31,099 nt of DNA, from IMG/VR virus record IMGVR_UViG_3300022591_000046, positions 1 through 31,099 of that record. One strand, written 5' to 3'. A model generated the notes under the pieces. That model saw only the letters and a list, made by a program, of their open reading frames with translations. It made no database searches and had not been told where the DNA came from. The translations under genes and the position numbers were made by a program. Origin of the DNA: a virus. Positions 19,857 through 28,864 of this stretch are shown piece by piece (position 1 is the first letter of the stretch; every line of letters begins with the position of its first letter).

Positions 19857-21542
19857 ATGACCGCACCGCAAGACATGCCTCGACCGTGGCCGCTTCCTAA
19901 TGACCGAACGAAGTTTATGTCTCCCGATGTGGCTATGGCGCAGGTCTACGAGGAGATGGCACCGGCTCTTGTGCATCTTGAAGATAGTAACAACCTATTC
20001 TCGGTGTATTCAAAGTTTCTATATGACCAAGCGGTATTGACCGCACCTGCGGCAGCGTCGCAAAAAACCGTACAAGTTGACCCTACGTCTACGCTTAAAG
20101 TGCGGGAAATTGTTACGATGTGGAGTCCGACGTTTGTTGAGATGGCTCAGATACAAGCAATAAACGGCAATACGATCACGATGGTCAACGATTTAGTGAA
20201 CCCGTATGACACAGGCACGAAAGTCGTTGGCGGCAACTACTTTTCCGGTGATGTGATAGGGCAAATATCGACAGACTATGGCGAGACGTGGGGCGATGAG
20301 ATAGTGGTAATGCACATTGACGGTTCCATTTGTTACAATCCTGTCATGATGAGGTTTGTTGAAAATGGAGTTGAAACGATCCTTGTCTCAGTCACCACAC
20401 AGGTATCTACGGTTTCGGGGGCGTATAGAACATATTACTCAACTAAATCGGTTGACGGTGGGTTAACGTGGAGTGCACCATTTCAGATACCAGTCCCGTA
20501 TTTGGAGTGTGGCGGCCCCGCCGGTGCTGCCGACCCGATAATGCTGTCAAACGGCGAGATTATGCAAGCGGTGTACTTTGTAGGCGTCCCGAGTTGCTAC
20601 CCAAATCCCACGACCGGATTTGTACCTCATTGGAGATCTACGGTAATCAAATCTTCAGACTTTGGGAATACATGGACTGACCCTATTCCTGTTTTCCAAG
20701 ACGACGACCGACAGGTAAGCGAATCGGCGGTTATCGAACTCAAGACTGGGGGGATGTTCGGCGAGTACACTGGCAAAGTGTTAATGTTCTCGCGTGTTCA
20801 AGCAATGGGTAACGCGCTTAATCTAGCATCACCGGTCACTGCGGGAGATACGACAATAACACTCACGACAAGTACCGTTTTAGCCGGTGACGTGATCCTC
20901 TTAATGAACTCAGACACGGAGGCGTATGAGGAAATAGTCGTAGGTGAAGTCAACGGCGCGGTTCTTACTATTGCAGCGGGAGGAGTTGCACAAAACTCGT
21001 ATGTCGCAACAGCGCACACGATAGTTGCTCATAGATGGATAACCCATGTCTCAGAAGATTATGGTGAGACATGGACAGAAGGAAACACGTCAATGTTCCT
21101 CCGTTCACAGCCTACGAAACCCTCTCTTATCCGGCTTTTTGATGGGCGGATTCTTTTCATAACGGGCGGCCAAGTAGTCGCTAGTTCAAGTTCAGATTGT
21201 CCGAACTCCACTGGCGTAGTGTATTACATATCAGAGGATGAGGGAGAGACATTCACATGCGCGTATGTTCCGGTCCAACATGGAACCGACCCTATAACGA
21301 AATACGCATCTTCTCCGTATCCTGATACGGTATGTGTAAACAACAACCTCGTTACGGTATGGGCTAGTAATCATGGTGGGGGTCTAATGCCGCATTACAT
21401 TGCGAATATACTGGTTACGATCTCCCCGTTGTTAAGTCTCGGCCCCATTGTGGTTGACCCGCAAATAAAAGTCGAGGAGATCACCGCAACACAAGAAAAT
21501 GAAATTGATATAGTGCAGCAAATCGGATGGGATCAAGTATGA
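19857..21542 (+). CDS. Sialidase-like Asp-box beta-propeller protein
   Basis: 561 aa from ATG 19857, which follows the previous stop by 8 bases. Five Asp-box motifs (S.D.G.TW/F) occur at about residues 138 (STDYGETW), 198 (SVDGGLTW), 266 (SSDFGNTW), 399 (SEDYGETW) and 459 (SEDEGETF), the mark of a six-bladed sialidase/BNR propeller. A segment about 320-380 (TVTAGDTTITLTTSTVLAGD) looks like an inserted beta domain. The arginine triad and nucleophile Tyr cannot be assigned safely, so it may bind rather than cleave glycans. An upstream in-frame start overlaps the lectin gene and is less likely. Confidence 0.75.
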   Translation: MTAPQDMPRPWPLPNDRTKFMSPDVAMAQVYEEMAPALVHLEDSNNLFSVYSKFLYDQAVLTAPAAASQKTVQVDPTSTLKVREIVTMWSPTFVEMAQIQAINGNTITMVNDLVNPYDTGTKVVGGNYFSGDVIGQISTDYGETWGDEIVVMHIDGSICYNPVMMRFVENGVETILVSVTTQVSTVSGAYRTYYSTKSVDGGLTWSAPFQIPVPYLECGGPAGAADPIMLSNGEIMQAVYFVGVPSCYPNPTTGFVPHWRSTVIKSSDFGNTWTDPIPVFQDDDRQVSESAVIELKTGGMFGEYTGKVLMFSRVQAMGNALNLASPVTAGDTTITLTTSTVLAGDVILLMNSDTEAYEEIVVGEVNGAVLTIAAGGVAQNSYVATAHTIVAHRWITHVSEDYGETWTEGNTSMFLRSQPTKPSLIRLFDGRILFITGGQVVASSSSDCPNSTGVVYYISEDEGETFTCAYVPVQHGTDPITKYASSPYPDTVCVNNNLVTVWASNHGGGLMPHYIANILVTISPLLSLGPIVVDPQIKVEEITATQENEIDIVQQIGWDQV

Positions 21543-21555
21543 AACTGGTGATATA

Positions 21556-22083
21556 ATGGCAGTAGGACATCCTTACAATGGAGGCGCGTTGCGGTTAGGC
21601 GCAACGATTGGCGGAGAGACAATCAACTGGACTGATGACACCATAAACATAGCGATTATGGCGAACGGATACGTGCAAGATGTCAGGACAAAAGCGCAAT
21701 CTTCGGCGAACGGTCAGGAGCACTGGAGCGACATAAGCGCGTCCGAGATTTCGCCAACAGGGGATTATGTCGCAGGTGGAGCAGCACTCACGACAATAGC
21801 ACCATACATTGAGGCGACGCTACTTGCACCGTACACGTATGTCGTTTATACGGCGAACCCGTCAACGCCAGCGGTGCCGTATAGCGCAACATGGGACGGC
21901 GTCTCGTTTACTGCCGCTGCGGGGGCCGCGATCTATAAGGTAGGGACTACCGCTGCGACGTCTCCGTTACTGACCTTCTTGAATTTTGCAGACAGTCCGC
22001 CGACCACAAGCGGGGATAAATATTATATCATGTTCGGAACGCCGGGGACGACATTAGGAATCTTCAATCGGTTTTTGCCGTAA
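21556..22083 (+). CDS. Putative virion protein, 175 aa
   Basis: CTGGTGATATA precedes ATG. MAVGHPYNGGALRLGATIGG begins a beta-rich, Ala/Thr/Pro-containing chain with WSDISASEISPTGDYVAGGA. This kind of sequence is common in phage minor structural proteins annotated only by position. No enzyme motif. Confidence 0.45.
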   Translation: MAVGHPYNGGALRLGATIGGETINWTDDTINIAIMANGYVQDVRTKAQSSANGQEHWSDISASEISPTGDYVAGGAALTTIAPYIEATLLAPYTYVVYTANPSTPAVPYSATWDGVSFTAAAGAAIYKVGTTAATSPLLTFLNFADSPPTTSGDKYYIMFGTPGTTLGIFNRFLP

Positions 22084-22095
22084 GGAGTTAAACAA

Positions 22096-22302
22096 ATGGC
22101 CGACGTGTATCAAACCGTAACGAGCGTGGAGGAATCAATGCAAGGTTCCTGCGTCGTGTCTCTTGATGGGGGATCAAAAATTACGCAAATAGACAGCGTA
22201 TTAGAGGCTATGCAAGGCTCATGCGTTACGTTTCTCATTTCTAATATAGGCGCGGCTTATACGAGAGACATCATTGTGTATCGTGATGACGGGGTGACGT
22301 AA
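22096..22302 (+). CDS. Hypothetical protein with internal duplication, 68 aa
   Basis: AAGGAGTTAAACAA precedes ATG. Residues 10-23 (SVEESMQGSCVVSL) and 34-47 (SVLEAMQGSCVTFL) are an internal repeat. Beta-rich; probably a small virion protein. Function unknown. Confidence 0.5.
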   Translation: MADVYQTVTSVEESMQGSCVVSLDGGSKITQIDSVLEAMQGSCVTFLISNIGAAYTRDIIVYRDDGVT

Positions 22303-22305
22303 CGA

Positions 22306-22695
22306 ATGACCGATATTGACCTTGTGAGCGGCACAGAACTGACGTTGAATATCACCTACCTTTCAAGTAAAACGTCTGCACCTATTAACCTAACCTTAAT
22401 CGAAAACATAGTTTGGCTGGTAACTTCAGGGTCAACGGTAGTCATACGAAAGCACCTTGTAGATAACTCGATTGTAATTATTGACCCTCTGTCGGGGACG
22501 TTTAGGATATTTATTCGTCATGGAGACACCGCTCCCGAAATAAATGAGTGGGGATTTACTGTAGGCTCAACAACTCTTGATAAGGTTTACTGGCATGAAT
22601 TGCGGCTTGTTTTCGCTGATGGTACGGAAGATGTCCCGAAATCATTTAGAGGCGAGTACAAAGTATATCTCACTAAATCGTGGGGTGTTGAATAA
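22306..22695 (+). CDS. Beta-sandwich virion protein, 129 aa
   Basis: Begins MTDIDLVSGTELTLNITYLS and continues with strand-rich sequence (SGTFRIFIRHGDTAPEINEW; YWHELRLVFADGTEDVPKSF). The layout resembles the N-terminal Ig-like domain of siphophage baseplate/BppU-type proteins. Its last base is shared with the portal start (TAATGG), so it is coupled to the portal. Confidence 0.5.
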   Translation: MTDIDLVSGTELTLNITYLSSKTSAPINLTLIENIVWLVTSGSTVVIRKHLVDNSIVIIDPLSGTFRIFIRHGDTAPEINEWGFTVGSTTLDKVYWHELRLVFADGTEDVPKSFRGEYKVYLTKSWGVE

Positions 22696-25214
22696 TGGCA
22701 CGTAAGACTACGAAAGTTACCCGATCCAAAACAACGAACCCCACCGCAGGTAAATCCCTCTTGGCGGAAGTAGGCGCAGTCGGTTTACGACAGTTCGGTG
22801 GATACGTCTACGAAGAGATACTCCCACAACTACAAGGCCAGAACGGCGTTAGAACATTTAAAGAGATGGCCCTTAACGACGCCACCGTTTCAGCCATACT
22901 CTTCGCCGTTAATATGTTCTGTAGACAAGTGCCAGTACGAGTATCACCAGCCGGAGCACAACCCACGAAAAACGACGCCTTAGCAACCACGTTTATAGAT
23001 CAGTGTTTACAGGACATGAGCATGAGCTGGCAGGACACGCTCTCTGAAGTACTCTCGATGCTTCAGTACGGCTGGGCGTGGCATGAAATAGTTTATAAGA
23101 TCAGAGGTGGCCCTGATACTGACGACCCCACTAAAAGGTCACAGTATAACGACGGGCGTGTTGGCTGGCGAAAGTGGGCATTGAGATCTCAGGACTCATT
23201 ACTTAGGTGGGATATTGATAATTATGACGGCACAGTTCGAGGTATGTTTCAACTCGCCCCACCACTGTACCAACTCACATATGTGCCAATAGAAAAATCT
23301 CTGCTTTTCAGGACGAAACCTGCTAAAGGAAACCCGGAAGGCGAATCGATACTTAGACATGCTTACACGTGCCATAGCGACGATACCGACGTCCTCACGC
23401 GATCTGGGTGGAAGAGCATAACTGAGATAACGCTTGATGATTCAGTAGCCACACTCAATCCAGAAACAAACGAACTATTCTACCAGCAGCCTACTGAGCT
23501 GTATTCGTATCCATATCACGGTGAGATGGTGCATGTATCATCTAGATTCTTAGATATGCTCATAACGCCAAACCACAACGTCTGGGTGCGGCACGCACAT
23601 ACCGATGAGTGGAAGATGGAAGAAGTTGCCGATGTTCCGGTTACAGCTCACTACAAGCGCGATGCTGACTGGAGCGGGGAGGAAAGGGAATATTTCACAC
23701 TCCCAGCAATCACTGTTCAGAATGGTGGATTTGGTGGAGAACGGGAACACCCAGATAAAGAAATACCGATGGATGACTGGCTGCGTTTCTTTGGAATATG
23801 GATCGCAGAAGGACATACATACAGAGGAAAAACTGGAAAGCGACAGGCAGTAGTTTCAATTACACAGAAAAGATCGGGTTCACAGTTTGAGGACATACAA
23901 ACATGGGTAAACGCATTAGGCTTTAAGGTTCAAGCTAACGATAGGCACGATCATGAATATGCTGACGATATTGTAAACCTCAGAATTTCGTCGTTACAAC
24001 TTTATGAGTACCTAAAACAATTCGGCAAGTCGCACGACAAGTTCGTTCCGCAATTCATAAAAGAACTGCCGCCTAGACAAATACGAATTTTCCTTGATGC
24101 GTATTATGCAGGTGACGGGACATACGGGACTACCAAGAGACACGACCATTACGCTGATAGAGACTATCGCAGGACGCCTTACAGCTTTACTGTGTCAAAG
24201 CGATTAGCAGACGACATCAGCGAGTTAATATTAAAAGTTGGTAACTGTCCGTCGCTTGCATGGAAGAAAGGAAACGGATTTGGAGCGGGCATCTGGCGCA
24301 CCACTGAAGGTAAACGATTTGCTAACGGTTGCCGCCCGTCAAAGTATGAGCTAGTTGATTATCACGGCGACGTATATTGCTTGACGGTTCCTAAACACCA
24401 CCTTATTTACACACGGCGCAACGGCAAGTCGTGTTGGGGGGGTAATAGCTGGTACCGTAAGAAAAATATTGAAGAGATGGAAGCGGTAGGAATTGAACGG
24501 GATCTCGCAGGCTACCCGATCATACGCGTACCCGAGAAAGTATGGAACCGCAGCAGCCTTGAAGACCAGGCTTCTTTCGCTAGCTTCGAGAATATCTCTA
24601 AAGGCATCCATAGAAACGAATCAGAAGGTTTAATTTTGCCTAGTTCAGTCGTCACCGTAGAAGATGGTGTAGGCGGCGTCACTGCGGTGCCTGGCACCTA
24701 CAAATACGACGTCCAGCTCATAACCGCTGGTTCGAGAAGACAGTTCGACACGAACACGATTATTAACAGGTATAACTACGACATCGCCCGTGTGATGTTG
24801 GCAGACGTTATCATGATCGGCGGCTCTGATGTAGGTTCGTATGCGCTCACCACCAAAAAATCTGAGATGTTTATTATCGCTCTCGGAGCTATTTTAGATT
24901 CAATCGCTGACATCATCAACTCTTTCGCTATTCCAAGGCTCATGCACCTCAACGCCTTTCCACAATTATCAGGAAACCCACAAGTCCAGTTCGGGCCTAT
25001 TGCTAAACAGGACATACAACAACTCGCGCAATCACTACTGTTCCTACAACAAGCAGGCGCAGAACCCTTCGGCCCCGGCTCAGATGAGTTACAGAAGTAT
25101 ATCTTCGAAGAAATGGACTTGCCCGTCAAGCAGAAAGTTCCACAGTGGGAGAACCCCAACGCTGAGGAACTTGAACAACCCGGGACGCAGAGTGAGGAAG
25201 TAGAAGGAGCTTGA
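22695..25214 (+). CDS. Mu-like (DUF935-type) portal protein interrupted by an intein
   Basis: 839-aa precursor, 480 aa after removal of residues 226-584. Portal features: LNDATVSAILFAVNMFCRQV, SWQDTLSEVLSMLQYGWAWH, then RTKPAKGNPEGESILRHAYT before the intein and SWYRKKNIEEMEAVGIERDL, AGYPIIRVPEKVW after it. NPEG.SILR.AY..WY.KK is the hallmark region of the Mu gp29/DUF935 portal family, which forms the dodecameric DNA gateway. The C-terminus (FGPGSDELQKYIFEEMDLPV) is also typical. It follows a baseplate-like gene and precedes the protease fusion. Splicing is needed for a working portal. Confidence 0.9.
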   Translation: MARKTTKVTRSKTTNPTAGKSLLAEVGAVGLRQFGGYVYEEILPQLQGQNGVRTFKEMALNDATVSAILFAVNMFCRQVPVRVSPAGAQPTKNDALATTFIDQCLQDMSMSWQDTLSEVLSMLQYGWAWHEIVYKIRGGPDTDDPTKRSQYNDGRVGWRKWALRSQDSLLRWDIDNYDGTVRGMFQLAPPLYQLTYVPIEKSLLFRTKPAKGNPEGESILRHAYTCHSDDTDVLTRSGWKSITEITLDDSVATLNPETNELFYQQPTELYSYPYHGEMVHVSSRFLDMLITPNHNVWVRHAHTDEWKMEEVADVPVTAHYKRDADWSGEEREYFTLPAITVQNGGFGGEREHPDKEIPMDDWLRFFGIWIAEGHTYRGKTGKRQAVVSITQKRSGSQFEDIQTWVNALGFKVQANDRHDHEYADDIVNLRISSLQLYEYLKQFGKSHDKFVPQFIKELPPRQIRIFLDAYYAGDGTYGTTKRHDHYADRDYRRTPYSFTVSKRLADDISELILKVGNCPSLAWKKGNGFGAGIWRTTEGKRFANGCRPSKYELVDYHGDVYCLTVPKHHLIYTRRNGKSCWGGNSWYRKKNIEEMEAVGIERDLAGYPIIRVPEKVWNRSSLEDQASFASFENISKGIHRNESEGLILPSSVVTVEDGVGGVTAVPGTYKYDVQLITAGSRRQFDTNTIINRYNYDIARVMLADVIMIGGSDVGSYALTTKKSEMFIIALGAILDSIADIINSFAIPRLMHLNAFPQLSGNPQVQFGPIAKQDIQQLAQSLLFLQQAGAEPFGPGSDELQKYIFEEMDLPVKQKVPQWENPNAEELEQPGTQSEEVEGA
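23370..24446 (+). other. Intein with LAGLIDADG-type domain, unusual C-terminus (in the portal)
   Basis: 359 aa in frame. Starts CHSDDTDVLTRSGWKSITEI (block A), block B TPNHNVWVRH, LAGLIDADG-like helices WLRFFGIWIAEGH (about residue 137) and IFLDAYYAGDG (about 240), and ends YTRRNGKSCWGGN before extein Ser. Cys1, terminal Asn and +1 Ser are present, but the usual penultimate His is Gly. Its end (RRNGKSCW) and block organisation resemble the phosphoesterase intein (RRNGKTLW), so the two share ancestry. Confidence 0.9.
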
Positions 25215-25215
25215 G

Positions 25216-28200
25216 ATGGCTACTGATAAGACGTATCCATCCAACCGACCGGAGAATCCAACAGGCAAGCCAAAGCAACCGTCACGAGAAGCGGCTGAAC
25301 GCGAGAAGGAAACTGCCGGTAAACCTGCGGCCAATTACACTATTGATTATATCCTCGCAGCAATCGACAAAGCCGAGAAAAGCTTACCTGCATGGCTTTT
25401 TAAAGAAATCAAACAAGAGGCTATTCCTTTAAGCGGCGCTAAAGCACGGTGGGCCCGCGCAGCAAAGCAAGGTCTTGAATCTTTACCCCCGCGTCATGTT
25501 CAATCACTCGGCACGCAGGCCCAGCAAGGCACAACACCCTGGGATGACTTCGGCGAGAGAGCTCCGTATGCTGAGTCGTCTATGCAGCAGTACACTCAAG
25601 AGTATTTAGATTCGTTGATGTATCGCATCAAGAAAAAACTACTCGATTCAAATTATCAATACGTCTGGGAACAAATACACAATCACGCCAAATCATCAGC
25701 AGGTGGCAGGGCAAGCGGTCGAAGTAAGAAACAAAAGAGAGTTGACGAATACAAAGCAGACCCCGCTACAACCGAGGACTTTAAGGCCATGCCCAACTCA
25801 GAGCTCACGACGGCGTGGCTTAGATTGCATCAGCGGTATAACAAAGCCAAAAAGAGTCGTAAAGCAGTCGGTCAATACGTCGCTGCCGCCTCTGTTGCGA
25901 TGAAGGAAGCAGACCGCCGGGGATTGGCGTATTCAAAGACTAGTCCGTTGGCAGTCGCGGCGAAAGCGTACTCATTACCAGCAAAACCAATAGAAGCATC
26001 AGAAGACCTAGCCAAACGCGCTGCGGAGTCCGCTGCTGAAGATGCCAGAATAGCAAAAGAACTCCTTGTAGAAGAGCTAGAGAAGACCAACGCTAAACTA
26101 GTGGACTATTTGACCCAAAAGCTGCCTCGCACCGATGTCATGCTGATTCCTGACTTCATATCTGTGGTTGGAAGCACCGTAAAAGACTCTGATGCCAAAG
26201 AACCGAATGATCTTGATGTGTTATTCCGTGCGGAGCACGACGACTCAGGAAAGAACTTCTTAGTGCAATCCGAGAACGTGGGCATACAAGTTCGGAACAT
26301 ACTCGACCCGGACAAGTCTAAAAAACTACACTACATAGACGGCCCACAAGGAAGTCATGCTGATTATGTTCCTTTGTATGATTTAGTTTTAAGACCGAAG
26401 AAAGAAATAGAAACGAAAGTTGTAAAAGATCAGACAGGCCCCGAACGTTTCTATCCCGAGGGAAGTATTATACCCGCGATGCTTGGCGGGTTAGTTGACG
26501 AGAGCGATATTGAACTTGCTAAATCAGTCTCGTTAGGTAAACGGTTCGCAGTGGAAAAGCCAACCACCAAGATGACGACACAGAACTTCTCCTTTAATCA
26601 ACTCTGGCCGTGGGTAGAAGAACAACTTAAAGCCGGAGCGGAGTTGATCGGGGAAGTTAAGAGAGATGGATACCGCTGCATAATCACCAAAAACGGAGAT
26701 ACGGTAACGGTATGGTTTGAGGACTCTAATCAGGACAGGTCACGCGCGTTACCGAACTTAGTGGCAGCAATTAAGAAGATGCCACAAAAGAACTTTATCC
26801 TCGATGGTGAGATGCTTGCCACATGGAAGGGTAAGTTTGTCCCACGCACGCAACTAATCGGCATACTCACCAAACAAGAGTTTGAATTTAATCCAATTTA
26901 TTACGCCTTTGACTGTCTTTACCTTGATGGCACCGACCTATCAGGCAAGCCATTGAAAGAACGCCTAGGCTCTTTGAACTCTCTAAAGAATTCATTGAGC
27001 CCTCAGTTCTTTAAGATCGAGCAGCCTAAACCGATTAAAGACCAATCATCTATGAACGCCGTAGGCAAATGGGCAAGTAAGCAGCCGGGTTCGGAGGGCA
27101 TGCTAGTCAAAGATACAACCCAACCATATCACTTCGGCGGTTCTGACTCATGGGCGAAGCTCAAGGGCGTCGTCGAATTAAAAGTATTAGTAACGAAAGT
27201 TAACAAAGTTAAAAACGGGTTTACCTACTCGTGTGCGTTAACCGAAGGCAACCTTACACCGTATTCAAACGTAGTGGACTATGAGGGTAAAAAGGTCGTG
27301 GATCTCAGTAAAACATTCGTCACCCCTACACAAATGGCGAAAGAAGGCGATACGCTCAATGTACGCATCGAAGAACTTATCGTTATGCGAAATCCTGCGG
27401 AACCCAATTTACTCTCTCTCGCCTGGGGCAAGCCGACTGCGGTGGGGCCGGACTCGGCGGAACCAAACACTGCGCTCCAAGCGGTTGCTATCGCCAAACG
27501 CGGCGCTATATTAAAGCAGGAAATTAAGAAAGCTGATGTAGCTTCTTACGTGGGTAATAATCCACTAGTCACGTTCGTATTTCCCTCACCAACAGCCGCC
27601 GAAGCAAGTAGAGGTACAACAATGATTTCAAGCCCTCTGCTTAAATCAACGTATCTTGATCCTTTAAATTTATCAAAAGATGATGTTGGAATCACGTACT
27701 TATCACCTGTTCACTACACCGACGCACACAACGCAACTCGTGACCCTACCGATCTGGAGGCAGTTAACTGGCTTGGTTACACGCTTCAGGAATTAGCATC
27801 TATTAACGCGCCGGTAACGGTGGGGATCGGGTCAGTTACGAAACATATCTTAGGTGATATTATCGACGTGGTTTTGCCACATCCGAATGATATTGTTAAG
27901 AAAGAAGATTGGAAGGGTGAAATCGTTCGTAAGTTGCGGGGGATTAATAACAAACTAGAAAGTGTTAGAAAAAGTGATCATAAACCGTGTGAAACTGGCA
28001 ACTGTGCGCCGCATAGAGTGACGATAACTAAAATGGACTCTGAAAATCATACTGTCTGCGGTGTTGTTTACGAACCTAATGTAATTGATACACAGGGTGA
28101 GTGGGCAAATGCAGATACGATTGCGAAGGCCGCAGATAACTACATGGCCACTTTCAGAAAAATGTCTGAAGAGCACCGCAAGAGCGTCAAGAGCGTACCA

Positions 28201-28395
28201 GTCCGTAGCTGGATAACAGACCAGGAGGGTTATCAAGGCGAGGGGAAACTTCGGACTAAGGTTAAAAAAGGCGCGTGGATGCTTTGTAGCCGCATCCAGG
28301 ACTCTAAATTATGGGAAGACATCAGTAGTGGTAAACTCAACGCGTATTCTATGGGTGGGCGTGCGACGAAAGTGAAAAGGTCGCCACCAGCATAA
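25216..28395 (+). CDS. NTase - ATP-dependent DNA ligase - UDG-like - XkdF protease fusion
   Basis: 1059 aa, start after GGAGCTTGAG. Residues 1 to about 290: unassigned helical and charged region. About 290-400: nucleotidyltransferase-like, with VVGSTVKDSD (G319-S320) and N-D332-L-D334-V. About 455-760: ATP-dependent DNA ligase with motif I EVKRDGYR (K482 for adenylation), motif III DGEM (D530-E532), IIIa YYAFDCLYLDG, IV EGMLVKD (E627, K632), V WAKLKG (K648, K650), then an OB-like part. About 776-885: FVFPSPTAAE...YLDPLNL...VTVGIGSVTKHIL, like a family 4/5 uracil-DNA glycosylase. About 945-1059: XkdF putative prohead serine protease (VCGVVYEPNVIDTQGEW, KKGAWMLCSRIQD, AYSMGGRATK). A repair-plus-maturation polyprotein is inferred. 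Confidence 0.85.
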   Translation: MATDKTYPSNRPENPTGKPKQPSREAAEREKETAGKPAANYTIDYILAAIDKAEKSLPAWLFKEIKQEAIPLSGAKARWARAAKQGLESLPPRHVQSLGTQAQQGTTPWDDFGERAPYAESSMQQYTQEYLDSLMYRIKKKLLDSNYQYVWEQIHNHAKSSAGGRASGRSKKQKRVDEYKADPATTEDFKAMPNSELTTAWLRLHQRYNKAKKSRKAVGQYVAAASVAMKEADRRGLAYSKTSPLAVAAKAYSLPAKPIEASEDLAKRAAESAAEDARIAKELLVEELEKTNAKLVDYLTQKLPRTDVMLIPDFISVVGSTVKDSDAKEPNDLDVLFRAEHDDSGKNFLVQSENVGIQVRNILDPDKSKKLHYIDGPQGSHADYVPLYDLVLRPKKEIETKVVKDQTGPERFYPEGSIIPAMLGGLVDESDIELAKSVSLGKRFAVEKPTTKMTTQNFSFNQLWPWVEEQLKAGAELIGEVKRDGYRCIITKNGDTVTVWFEDSNQDRSRALPNLVAAIKKMPQKNFILDGEMLATWKGKFVPRTQLIGILTKQEFEFNPIYYAFDCLYLDGTDLSGKPLKERLGSLNSLKNSLSPQFFKIEQPKPIKDQSSMNAVGKWASKQPGSEGMLVKDTTQPYHFGGSDSWAKLKGVVELKVLVTKVNKVKNGFTYSCALTEGNLTPYSNVVDYEGKKVVDLSKTFVTPTQMAKEGDTLNVRIEELIVMRNPAEPNLLSLAWGKPTAVGPDSAEPNTALQAVAIAKRGAILKQEIKKADVASYVGNNPLVTFVFPSPTAAEASRGTTMISSPLLKSTYLDPLNLSKDDVGITYLSPVHYTDAHNATRDPTDLEAVNWLGYTLQELASINAPVTVGIGSVTKHILGDIIDVVLPHPNDIVKKEDWKGEIVRKLRGINNKLESVRKSDHKPCETGNCAPHRVTITKMDSENHTVCGVVYEPNVIDTQGEWANADTIAKAADNYMATFRKMSEEHRKSVKSVPVRSWITDQEGYQGEGKLRTKVKKGAWMLCSRIQDSKLWEDISSGKLNAYSMGGRATKVKRSPPA

Positions 28396-28396
28396 G

Positions 28397-28414
28397 TGTC
28401 GTGTCGCCACGACA
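28397..28414 (+). promoter_or_regulatory. Imperfect palindrome, copy 4 (TGTCGTGTCGCCACGACA)
   Basis: Starts 1 base after the stop of the ligase/XkdF gene and lies 18 bases before the ATG at 28433, directly followed by AACGGAGG. It marks the left side of the ~1.8-kb segment that separates the two XkdF parts. One base different from the reverse complement of copy 2. Confidence 0.5.
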
Positions 28415-28432
28415 AACGGAGGTTTAAATCAA

Positions 28433-28864
28433 ATGGGTATAGAAAGTGATTGGAGGGGTTACCCGATCGGGACGGCCCAGATAGCAGACGGAGCAATAAC
28501 CGCAGCCAAACTAGCAGCGGGAGCAGTAACGCCAGATATAGCAAACGCGTCAATCACGAACGCGATGTTAGCGGCCAACGCCGTGACAGAAGCAGTTACC
28601 ACAGCAGGAACGTTTACGACTGCATCAATAGCAGCAAACGCAGCAATAACGGGATCACAATTAGCGGCAAACACAATAGCCGAGTCGAATATTACTGCCA
28701 AGACAATTACGCACGTATCATTGTCAGACACGGCAGGAGTTCTAGGTTCCCAGCTCGGCGCTGGCACAACGCACGTGCTTACAGGAAGCCTGACGTACCA
28801 ATCAACTACCGGTCCGCTGCTACTGTGGCAATCTCTTCAAGGACTGCGAGCTCGAGACGTATGA
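28433..28864 (+). CDS. Repeat-type tail-fibre-like protein, 3' end altered
   Basis: CGGAGGTTTAAATCAA precedes ATG. Residues 13 to about 100 are degenerate repeats of (A/D)GAITAAKLAAGAV, SITNAMLAANAV, SIAANAAITGSQLAANTI type, seen in phage tail-fibre shafts and some head fibres. After about residue 118 the composition changes (PLLLWQSLQGLRARDV) where another frame becomes clearly coding, so the last 25 or so residues are probably not native. Expected length may have been longer. Confidence 0.55.
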   Translation: MGIESDWRGYPIGTAQIADGAITAAKLAAGAVTPDIANASITNAMLAANAVTEAVTTAGTFTTASIAANAAITGSQLAANTIAESNITAKTITHVSLSDTAGVLGSQLGAGTTHVLTGSLTYQSTTGPLLLWQSLQGLRARDV

